A stretch of DNA of 64,000 bases, from NCBI GenBank assembly GCA_033064195.1, contig JARBJD010000304.1:1-64000 (forward strand), in the 5' to 3' direction. This document shows positions 23,114 to 32,800 of this stretch, one piece after another. Positions within the stretch are counted from its first letter, which is position 1; each line of letters begins with the position of its first letter. The notes beneath the pieces were generated by a model. That model did not search any database and had not been told where the DNA came from. It was given only the letters and a program-made list of their open reading frames with translations. The position numbers and the translations under genes were made by a program. The DNA is from Blattamonas nauphoetae. Lineage: Eukaryota > Preaxostyla > Oxymonadida.

Positions 23114-24148
23114 ATGACAACATTGGGCACAATACCATCCATATACACTGATTACGCTTACTCTGGTATCTCTTCACACTGCGTTTTATGTTCTGCAGAC
23201 TGTTTTCCTTTCGTTAATTGGAACGAAGAAACGAATGAAACTGACTTTGAAGATGCAGTTGTCTTTCGGTCTCTCGTTGCCACTGTGAAGTCCCAGCCTG
23301 CATTAGATGTCTCTCTGGAGGCGAAAGCAGTGAAATTTCTCGAATTAATGGGTCGAAACGAAGAAGACTCAGCTGATGTCTTTCTCTGCAGCCTTGCATC
23401 GCCTTCTGATGAATCTTTGACCACCTTTGTACAGTCCATTGTGGTGCTCATTTCTTCAGCCAGTCCGGCAATCACAACTGCAACAGTGAAGATGCTCGGA
23501 GACATGATTGTAGGTTGTTCAGCGAACGTCCGACTTGACCTCGTCCACGCTGATCTGATCCCTCAACTCATCAACATTCTCGATCCACAATCTCTGTCGA
23601 TTGCAGAAGCAGTTGATATCCACATCAACCTCATAAAATCAATCCGCCAGTCTCTCTGGCTCGCATCTGCATTTGGTCTTGCAGAACTCGATATTGGAGA
23701 TGACGATGACAAACAAGCTGTTCACGAGACGGTTTTGCAACAAGTTGTTGTCCCTTCGGAGAAGTATATCTGCCATTTGTGCGTGAACCGCTACACGATA
23801 ATCGATCATCGCCTATGCGAGAGTTTTCTGTTTCTCCTCGCTCGAATCCTCCGAATATCTCCTTATTATCAAACCACAATGAATATCCTTCTTCATTTGC
23901 CAGTCTTTCTCACGATCCCAAGTTGTCTCACGTTCTTCGAAGATGATTACGCCATCAGCCATACTCTGTATGAACTGGTCAATGCGCAGCGGGAATGGAA
24001 CGAAACAAGGGGAGGAGCACGACAGATGTGGAAGATAGTGCATCGAATGTTGCGAATGGAGGGCATCGAAGATGTGACTGAGGAAAGGCTGCGGAACGAC
24101 AGAAACACAAACTATGGAAGATGGCTTATCGACAACTCGATTGATTGA
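23114..24148 (+). CDS. helical (ARM/HEAT-like) family protein, copy 2, 344 aa
   Basis: Tandem paralog of 21,029-22,111, alignable over almost its whole length: FVNWNEE, VVFRSLVATV, VLISSA, then DLIPQL, TIPSCLTFFE, WNETRGGARQMW, LRMEGIEDV. The frame is open further upstream to 22,997, but the start at 23,114 (context AAAAATGAC) fits the context and length of copy 1, so I prefer it. No signal peptide or membrane segment is seen. The product is mostly helical, with an acidic loop DIGDDDD. An 889-bp transposon begins 72 bp behind the stop. Confidence 0.75.
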   Translation: MTTLGTIPSIYTDYAYSGISSHCVLCSADCFPFVNWNEETNETDFEDAVVFRSLVATVKSQPALDVSLEAKAVKFLELMGRNEEDSADVFLCSLASPSDESLTTFVQSIVVLISSASPAITTATVKMLGDMIVGCSANVRLDLVHADLIPQLINILDPQSLSIAEAVDIHINLIKSIRQSLWLASAFGLAELDIGDDDDKQAVHETVLQQVVVPSEKYICHLCVNRYTIIDHRLCESFLFLLARILRISPYYQTTMNILLHLPVFLTIPSCLTFFEDDYAISHTLYELVNAQREWNETRGGARQMWKIVHRMLRMEGIEDVTEERLRNDRNTNYGRWLIDNSID

Positions 24149-24220
24149 AACAACCTGCTGGGCATGAACGTACCACGATGATCGTAGAAACAGACAAGAA
24201 CCCGCGAACATTTCGGCATG

Positions 24221-24557
24221 CAGTCACGGACAAAAGTAAGTGGCCACCCCTTCCTGCATTTATGAACAGATGATTTTTCACACTTTTTTCGTAAACACTT
24301 CACATTCATGAAAGACGGTAATTTTTCAAATATAAAACAAGAATAGTGTGGTGAAGTGGAAATCAAGAGATTTGACTGATGTGCCCTGGGAGGCACTTTT
24401 GATTGCGGATGTCACAATATGTCTCCTCTTCCAAGAAGAGGAGATGTGACCTGTATAGTCTGTTCCTCCACTGAGAGCTCTCAACTTCCACTCCTCTCAG
24501 AGATACTGGAGGATCCGCGACGAAAAAGTGTGTTTTCTCTCTTCTTCATCCCTCTTC
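24221..24557 (+). repeat. left arm of fold-back element
   Basis: 337-bp terminal inverted repeat. It contains a smaller palindrome CTCTTCCAAGAAGAG near 24,430. Confidence 0.85.
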
Positions 24558-24772
24558 AGCCAGCTTTGTAAAGACATCAAACTCTCTCTCTGACGATGTT
24601 ATTAAGTATTCTCACTTTCTCTCAATTGTAATGACCTGCTGTAGAGAACATGAGATTCGCACATTTTCTCCCACATTTTTTCACACCAAAACTGTCAGCT
24701 TTCAATCGAACAAGGACAGAATAAGCATTCTGACGACAAGTTAAAGAGGTTGGAAGAGTTGCACGGATGTCA

Positions 24773-25109
24773 GAAGAGGGATGAAGAAGAGAGAAAACAC
24801 ACTTTTTCGTCGCGGATCCTCCAGTATCTCTGAGAGGAGTGGAAGTTGAGAGCTCTCAGTGGAGGAACAGACTATACAGGTCACATCTCCTCTTCTTGGA
24901 AGAGGAGACATATTGTGACATCCGCAATCAAAAGTGCCTCCCAGGGCACATCAGTCAAATCTCTTGATTTCCACTTCACCACACTATTCTTGTTTTATAT
25001 TTGAAAAATTACCGTCTTTCATGAATGTGAAGTGTTTACGAAAAAAGTGTGAAAAATCATCTGTTCATAAATGCAGGAAGGGGTGGCCACTTACTTTTGT
25101 CCGTGACTG
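24773..25109 (-). repeat. right arm of fold-back element
   Basis: Inverted copy of 24,221-24,557. Confidence 0.85.
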
Positions 25110-25125
25110 ATGTTTCTGGCTTCTT

Positions 25126-25875
25126 TTGGACAACAAACGCTGTTTTCGTGTGATATTTGTCGACGCTGGCATCACCTCATGGTTTAGTTTGCGGGAACGA
25201 TTGGGATTCTCGCCGATCCATCGGATCGTGGCAACACGCACCGTTCACTGTTTGTGTTTTGTCTTTGTTGGATGTGGCATCACCACATGGTTCCATTTGC
25301 AAGAACAGTTGCAATTCTCTCTCGCCAGTCTCGCTCGATGGTCGCCAACCTCTCCTTCTCCTTCGCCGCCACTCTCGCTCTGCTCCATCCTGGATGGCCA
25401 TGCGTCGATCAATCGATGGATGGCGACGATTGGAGGGAGATTGTGCTTGCGTAATAGTTTGGGACTCGTTCACTTGTCCTTCTCCTCACCAATCCATCCC
25501 TCGTCCTTCTCCCACTTGAAAAGGATGAAGGACATAGAAACTCTGACTTCTCCGAGATTTCTCTCCAAGCGATGCCTTTTGCGATGTGTATTTGCTGTGG
25601 GAGTGATGATCTGACGAATCGCTGTTCCGCTCACTCTCTTCAGTCACCGTGCCTTGTTCGTTAATAAATCTTCGACAGACACCGTTCCGTCGATTGGGGT
25701 GCTCATCTCGTCGGCTAATCAGACCGTCACCAGCACGACGATGCTCTCCCCCGAACACATCACCCAACACTGTCCTGAACATCTTCCTCCACATCTCGAA
25801 CTTCGTGAACTGAAGACAATGGATCGGTTCGGATTTTGTGACCAGCGAAGCATGACCCGTCCAGAACTCGAATAG
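25126..25875 (+). pseudogene. degenerate third copy of the helical-family gene
   Basis: The 3' part (25,654-25,875) reads SIGVLISSANQTVTSTTML, matching SIVVLISSASPAITTATV in copy 2. It ends in the same stop plus tail (AATAGAAACAGACAAGAACC) as the other copies, but the middle of the protein is missing. The 5' part (25,126-25,614) is an open frame with two degenerate direct repeats of about 70 bp (near 25,155 and 25,260, both with GGCATCACC.CATGG). It does not align to the family, so the copy is truncated and rearranged. Confidence 0.5.
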
Positions 25876-25885
25876 AAACAGACAA

Positions 25886-26846
25886 GAACCAGCGAAGACA
25901 CGAACAGAACAACACGCTTCGCTCTCCACTCTCAACCACCCTCCACCCCTCTTCCTCGTTCTCTCCCAATTTCAACACCACTCTCTCGCTCTCTTGATTT
26001 TGAAACGTGATTGACAAATCACGAACATTTTATGAGAATCTATCGTGCCCAAGCACTCTCCACCACGCTGGACACACACTCTGATCTTCTTTTTCTCAGG
26101 TGGATAAAACATTTTGATTTGTGTGGGCATCTTCTGGCGATTGAAAGGACGGATTCCTGACTGACTCAACAAAACCAACCCCATCAATATTCACACAGCA
26201 ATGTCACTCCTTTCCCACCCCAATTCCCATCTCACCCGAATATTGCTGATATGAATAAGAAGCGAATCTCTCCACCATTCTTATCAACACTTCAATCAAG
26301 TTTTTTTTTTCGTTCTGTGCCTCTAAAAAGATCATGAATGGAAACCACCAATTGCTTGAGCTGATCCGCGCTGATTCAATCAGAATGACCGAGATTGCAT
26401 TGAAAACAGTCACCTCCTCACGTACAGAACGCTCTGGGTCAATCTTAAAGTGGACAACCAGTAATTTAGTTTTTTCCCTATCTCGTTCTTTGAACGCTCG
26501 AACTGGTCCAAGATGAATTGCTCACCCGCTTTGTTTCATGAAGTACCTCAGTTTTTGATCCTCAATGAGTGCAACCTCTGTCAGAATTGGGCCCTGTTCA
26601 ACGTCTGAATTCTTTGATGAAAGTTTCTTTATAACCATCCTGAACTCACACTTCTGTGTTGTCTTTGCCACATGTTACAAAATAATGCAATTTTTTACGA
26701 CGACGGAGGGGAAACATGTTTGCTGTATCTCCGTTAGAGACATGACACTTATCATGTCACCGGCTCGTTGGTACAGCCAAAATATTCAGGTTTTTGCGAA
26801 TGTTCCAAGTGTTCGTACGTATTTTGGGCCACATTTCGTCGTCATC
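25886..26846. other. spacer upstream of the giant plus-strand surface gene
   Basis: No credible gene. A minus-strand frame at 26,204-26,413 (FLEAQNEKKNLIEVLIRMV) has helical-family character and may be another fragment. The frame of the downstream gene is open back to 26,565, but that part lacks a signal peptide and looks like chance. Confidence 0.35.
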
Positions 26847-29800
26847 ATGCACTTTATCGGCCTTCTGACTGTCCTCCTGACCTTCTCCAAGTCGCAACAT
26901 CAAATTCCCTCCACAAAAGTGCTCCCGCTACAAATATTCATCTCCTATCAAGGAAATACTCCAACCCTCACTGAACTCGGCACAAAGTCGGACATAGTAC
27001 TTCTGAATGGCCGATATCACGTGTCGAATTTTGAAATCACATCCACGACCCTAAATCTGAACGGAAAGCAATCGTCCATTTTTCCATCATCAGCAACGAA
27101 CGATGTAAATTTCTCAGCACATTCATTGTTGAATAGATTTGCAGATGAAAAGGAAGACAGGCAGAATCAACTTTTCCGAGTCTCGAACTCAACAATTTGG
27201 ATGTCGGAACTGACATTCGAATGTGGATCAGCTGGTTCATCAATCGCAGCGATTTGTGGATCTTGTGTTCGGATTGGGGGGAGTCGGGTGATCTCGAACT
27301 CGGAACGAACACCTTTTGTGATTGTTGGAGGAGATTCGGGGAAAAGCAGTTCAAGCACGGTTATTGACTGCTCGCACACTTCATCGTGTTATCCTTCGCT
27401 TCTGCCTCTGACGAGCCTCGAAACGTCTGATTGTTGGACGACACAGAATCAGGAATCATGTTGGATCGGATCGGAAGTGTCGGTGACGGGAAGTGGGATG
27501 TCAGTTTATGATGCTTGTCTGATTGGTGGAAGTGGAGCGCTGTTTGATTTTTGTGGATTGCCACCAACAAAGACAGATCGCTGTTCGGTCACGACAACAC
27601 TGTCGTCGTCATTGCTTTTGAACACGACAAGCGACAGTGGAAGTGAAAGTGTCGATGTGAAGAAAGGAGGAAATGATTTTGGAAATTGTTGGTCAGTTTA
27701 TCAAAAGATGATTGGAAGTTGTGTTTCTCGTTGCACGAACCATCTCTTTGGTACAGGGATTCGCGATCTGAACTTGGGAGGATCCGTTCTGTTCTCGAAC
27801 TCATCCTTCACACACTGCACAACCTCAGAACACACAAATGAACATCGCTCTTCTCGAATGATCCTCTCTACAGCCAACACTCTCCACCACTTCTCCCTCT
27901 GCACTTTCAAGAGATGCTCCACCTCCTTACCTGGTGGAGCCATCTATTTAAGTGAAGTCAAGTCAGATCTGAAGCTTGAATCGTGTTCGTTCGAATCGTG
28001 CTCAGCTGATAGCTCAGGCGGAGCTGTCTATTTGTTCCAGACAACCAAACAATCGTCCATCACTATTTCTTCGTCAGCATTCATATCCTCATCTAGTCAT
28101 ACTAGTGGGGGATCGCTCAATCTCAACAATGTGCAAGCACTCACCATTTCAGACTGTCTTTTTCTTGATTCTCGAACAAGCTATCGTGGAGGATTGGTCT
28201 GTTAAGTGGATTGGACACTATCCAGTGTTGGACTGGACAGCTGGCCTCGATTGGACACTCATTTTTGATCTTGTTCATTTCACCCTAAATTCATCTTTTC
28301 TCTGAATTTCACAAAGAATTGATGATAATTACACAAGAAAGGGCGAAATGGCTTGAATCGGAGTACATTCCGCGAACAGTGACGATCGGCTTGATCCACC
28401 CATGATTGGACACCATTGGACACAGTTGGACAATTCGATGGCAGCTTTTTTCTGAGGTCTCCTCAATTAGTGCAACCCGTTTTTTGAGGTTTTGAAGAGT
28501 CGGCCAAATTGGACTGTCCAATGGACTGTCCAGTCCTGGACTGTCCAATCGACATGTATAAAGGGACACAGTTGCTTCCTCTTCTCTATTACGGTTTGAT
28601 TTTACCTTCTTTTTTTCACATGTTCGACGTGTAGGATGACTCATCTCTGATTCGAAATACAATAACGTCTTCAACTCGGCATCCTGCCTGTCGTGGAGAT
28701 CTCATCTCTCACAATGGTTTGGTCAGCATTCACAGTGTGTTCTCTCTTTTTTCGCACATGATTTCAACTTTCATCTCAATTTCTCAACTTCTCTCATCCG
28801 AACAGAACACGTATTCCTCCGCCATTCGAGACGACCAAACAGTTGCTGAAGTGATGGCCATCTATGAAGACACATAATATCTCGAGTTAATTTACTCAAA
28901 TTTCCTCTGTATTGCTGACCCAGTGCTCTTCTCTGATAGTCCATATGACTAAACTTGCAGTTAAAGACGATCTTAGAATCAACAATCATCCTAGTTCTTC
29001 CTGTCTTGTGAGAGTCCAAAACACCCCATTTCCATGAACAAAATCACTAGAAAATCCAATTCGAAGACAGAACGTCCTCTTCTGGCCGAGGGAAACGAGA
29101 TAAAATCCACAGAACTGATCCTCTCAGAAGTCTTGGAAAGAGGAATTGTCATTGATCCAAGGTTTGTTGGAATTGTTTCCCTGAAAATTCATTTCATCTT
29201 CATTCTCCTTTCAAGATATCTCTCCACTCTTCCTCTCTACTTGCTTTTTCTTCGTTTATTCCATCTCCTCTTTTCCTCATTCGCCTCCAGGGTTCAACTT
29301 TTTCACTACTCAACAATAGTAGAATGAAGTGATGAGATACAGTTCGAGGACACGTGGAGTTCATTGGGTATCTGGTGAACCAGGGCATACTCCCACCGAA
29401 CGTTGCGATCATCTGAATTCCCCACCTCCTCGCGGGATCGACACCAAAACAGCTAATAAACTCTCATTTCCTGACATTGGCGCACTTTCCGAAGATGATC
29501 GGGCGATGATGCAGAGTCAGGCGTCAGTGAAATTCGAGTCGCTTTTGAAGAGCCAGAAGCCGAATATGATTGCTGAGAAGCTGGCCAGCAAGTGAAATAT
29601 GCACTGCAGGATGTTTTTTTTCGATGTTAGAGGCACCTTCGTTCAACATATTTGAAGGGAGAGAACAGCAACGGAACAAGACTCAGTCTCCTCATCAACA
29701 AACATCGCCCACCTCGCAGGCACGGCACGCACAGCAGGACGACAACAGAAGCGGTGGGAGGCGGTTCTAAGTGTGGTGACGGCAGGATGGAAGATACAGT

Positions 29801-32800
29801 CGAGGGGCATTCGCGGGATCAACGAACTTTTTGCCGACTCGTGTGACAGCCAGTGGTACACAAAAAATCAAAGATTGTGCGCTCATCGTGAAGGAGAAGG
29901 CGGAACAGAAGGAGCAGCAGATGGAACGGCCGCAAGCGATGAGCAAGGGCGAGACAGACGAGGACAACTGGAGGAACGCTGAGAATGTGGTTGATTTTGG
30001 GAGCGACGAGAAAGTGGTGAGAGAGACGCTTCCTCTGCCCGAGCCGAGCCTGTCGACCAGCGGGGAGGAGCAGATTGCTGTGGAGTTGGAGGGTGTGTCT
30101 CTAATCATTCCAGCCAGGTTATAGCATTCACCCTCGCCATTTCGTTTTGTACTTGTTCGATATCATTGTTGTGAGAATCTGTTCGTGGAGTTGAGAATGC
30201 AAGGAGAAATGAATGACCTAATTCTGATCAGCCCATGTAAACAATGCATATCAGCTTCACCGACGCTAATTGATCTCAATCCACCGAAATGACTCTCATA
30301 TACTTGCATCATGCCTTCCATTATCGTTACTTTAATCATTGTTGATGATCGTCTTAGATCTCCCCAATACTCGGTTTTACGACAGTCTCAACTCCCAAAT
30401 AGGAGACTGGACACTGGACTGGACAATCCCACCTCGACTGGACACAGCTTAACAGACCAAGTGGAGGAGCCGTGAATGTAATGTACAGTGCGGAAGATTA
30501 AACTGCAACGCCCACATGAGAAAGCTAGGGAGACCATACTGTGTTTATTTTCTTCCTTGGAGAGTTGGTAAGTGCTCCTTTGGACGCTCGCTGTCAAAAC
30601 AGCCTGGTTGGTCTGTGAGGACCCAAAATGACCACTTGGGGTGAGATCGGATCTCAGTCGGATAAACTCGTTTTTATTGCTCAATTCGACTTACGCAAAC
30701 AATTTCGGTAAGAATACAGATAAAAGTAAAATAAATGTCGAAATGGAGAGATAAACTGAGAAAAGGGGGAAAAGTTAAAAGTGAGAATCCACAATGGCAT
30801 TATCCTTTTGAATGGATTAAAAAGAAGAAACGGACAAATGTAAATTGGTATCTTTCTCACATATCTCGCTATTTTGTCCCTTCTTTCGAGTTTAAGAGTG
30901 TGAAACAGTCGCTGTATTTTTGAAGTTGCCTTTTCTGCTTTCAAAACGGAGTTTGACAATTGAATGACAGAATAATCTCAGACAAGGTATGCTTGAGTCA
31001 GGATTCGGAGCTGAAAGGTCAATTGACTCGAATATCGAAAGATCCTGTTTTTTCCTGTTCGCACAGAAAACTCTTCTGTGACGTCCGGGGTGATCCTCAA
31101 AATTATCTGATTCGACTGTGAGACATATTTCCGACAGAAATAGTTTCGAGATGTGTCAAAGCAGGAACAATTTCAGCTATAGTTGAGAGAGAGAAAGAAA
31201 GCAGGGCAAGAGAAAGGTGAGAGGAAAACATTCAGTACAAAAGTGGTGAGAAAAAGTGAGGACATACCATGAAAACGTGGAGTTTTGTTTGGTTCCATCG
31301 AAAAGCAACTTGATGGGAACTGTCGGCATGAGTCGCGTTCACTTCAGCTTGACTGCTATTCTTGTCTGGTGAGAGAGAAATTCTGAGAATAGCAGGATTG
31401 TTGTCAGATGTTCAAAACAAAGATGAACACAAAAACAATAAACACCTTGAATTGGCTGAACAGTTACAATTGTCGAATCTGGCTGAATAGCTTGTCTGAT
31501 TGTGGAAGAAATTTGAAAAACAGTTTGAAAGAGTGTATTAAGTCAAACTGTGAAAGGAAGAGCGACTGGACGCGATTGGAGGAGAATGATTGGAAGATCA
31601 AACCATGTTGTTTCTTTTTCTCGTCACGTCAACAAGATTGTTTCTCAGCGTTTATTTTCTGAAACGATCATATGGATAAAAATCGTGAAATGGAGGCAAA
31701 ATGGAAAAAGGACGCTTCTGTCAGCGTTGCAGTTTTGCCTTCCCCACTGTATTGGGATCCTCGAATTTCCAATACTGGATTGTTCAACTGTCTCTTCAGG
31801 ACTTGCGCGACTTGTTCGACGGCGTCGAATGGAGGAGGTGGCGCTCTGTACTTCCAATTGTGCTCCTCCGTCCGACTCGATTATCTCAGCTTTCGAGACT
31901 GTTATTCAAAAACAGGGAATGGGCAGGATTTATACATCAACACGACACCACATCCAACGGTCCTCACAACAGTTTCCAACTGCGATTCCACGTCAACCCC
32001 AAAAACAAGTCGAATTTTCCCAACAACCATTACAGTGGATGATGTTCTACCAGATCCATCTGAAACGATCACACTCCTTTCACTGACCCATCAAGAAAGA
32101 ACCTCGCTGACAGAGGACATTATTGTCACACTGGACAAGACAGTGACCGGAACCCTTCTTGTTTTGGTTTCGAACTCGGAAGGCACAACTCGGACAGAGA
32201 AAGGAAAGGCACCGAACATTGGTCGAGTGTTGCTGTTCCCAATTGAGTCATCGAAGATTGGGGAATGCACAGCGAGCATTGGTGACACTGGTCTGCTGCA
32301 ACTTCCTCTCGAAGAATACAAAATCGTCACTGCTTCTCTCTCCAAGCACACTGTCTCATTTTCTGGTGTATCACCAGGACTCGTCAACCAACCCACACTC
32401 ACATCTGCAGATTGTATTTTGGATGAAAGCCACACTCGTGCTTTGTTGATTCTGGAAGGGTCAGATTTGGATGATGCAACCTTCGAGCTGACACTTCAGG
32501 ATGGATGGACACTCGAAGCGACATTCTCAGAAAACAAATCAACGATTGACTTGGGAGTGATTGGAGTGAATTCGAGATGGCAAGAAAATCAAATGTTTGT
32601 GATCATGAGTGGAAAGAAGGTCGATGAATCGATTGTGGTCTCAATTCCATTGCCACTTTATTTCATCATTCCAAAGGCAGCTCGTCTCACCAACATTGAA
32701 GTGAGAGATCTGAACGAAGCAATGACCGAAGTGACACTGTCGTTCTCATCTCGACTTCTGAAAGCCAACCAAGAATACGAGATCACAATTGAACCAAAGA

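Larger units (their letters stand above)
24221..25109. mobile_element. 889-bp fold-back transposon (long-TIR MITE)
   Basis: Arms 24,221-24,557 and 24,773-25,109 are inverted copies of each other over 337 bp, with no difference that I could find by eye. They enclose 215 bp of unrelated, non-coding sequence. The outer end reads CAGTCACGGACAAAAGTAAG, close in style to Tc1/mariner ends. The element is flanked by ATG on both sides. The empty site is visible behind copy 1 (GGCATGTTTCTGGC), which supports a 3-bp ATG duplication instead of the TA expected for Tc1/mariner. No transposase is present, so it is non-autonomous, and identical arms mean a recent insertion. Confidence 0.85.
28194..30460. mobile_element. 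2.27-kb hAT-like transposon carrying host-like gene pieces
   Basis: Ends are 13-bp inverted repeats TTGGTCTGTTAAG / CTTAACAGACCAA. It is flanked by an 8-bp duplication GTGGAGGA, the length typical of hAT (also P and Merlin) elements. The word TGGACA/TGGACT and its complement is clustered in the first 370 bp and again in the last 60 bp, as expected for subterminal transposase-binding sites. No transposase is recognisable, so it is non-autonomous. Inside, 29,034-30,124 is coding-like with a probable short intron. Removing the element plus one GTGGAGGA restores the frame of the host gene across SYRGGAVNV. Confidence 0.8.

Noticed and set aside
24221-25109. The large inverted repeat as an assembly artefact or a hairpin RNA gene
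   Set aside because: The ATG duplication and the intact empty site beside the paralog show a real transposon insertion.
25155-25330. Two degenerate 70-bp direct repeats as a tandem array
   Set aside because: Only two poorly matching copies; kept as a note within the pseudogene, not as a repeat array.
26565-26846. Upstream extension of the plus-strand surface gene to the first ATG
   Set aside because: The extra 94 residues put the signal peptide in the middle of the protein; the ATG at 26,847 places it at the N terminus.
28197-30455. The hAT-like element as a spliced intron (begins GTCTGT, ends AACAG)
   Set aside because: Splicing at these sites removes a multiple of three but leaves the wrong downstream frame; only removal at the 8-bp duplication restores the conserved protein.
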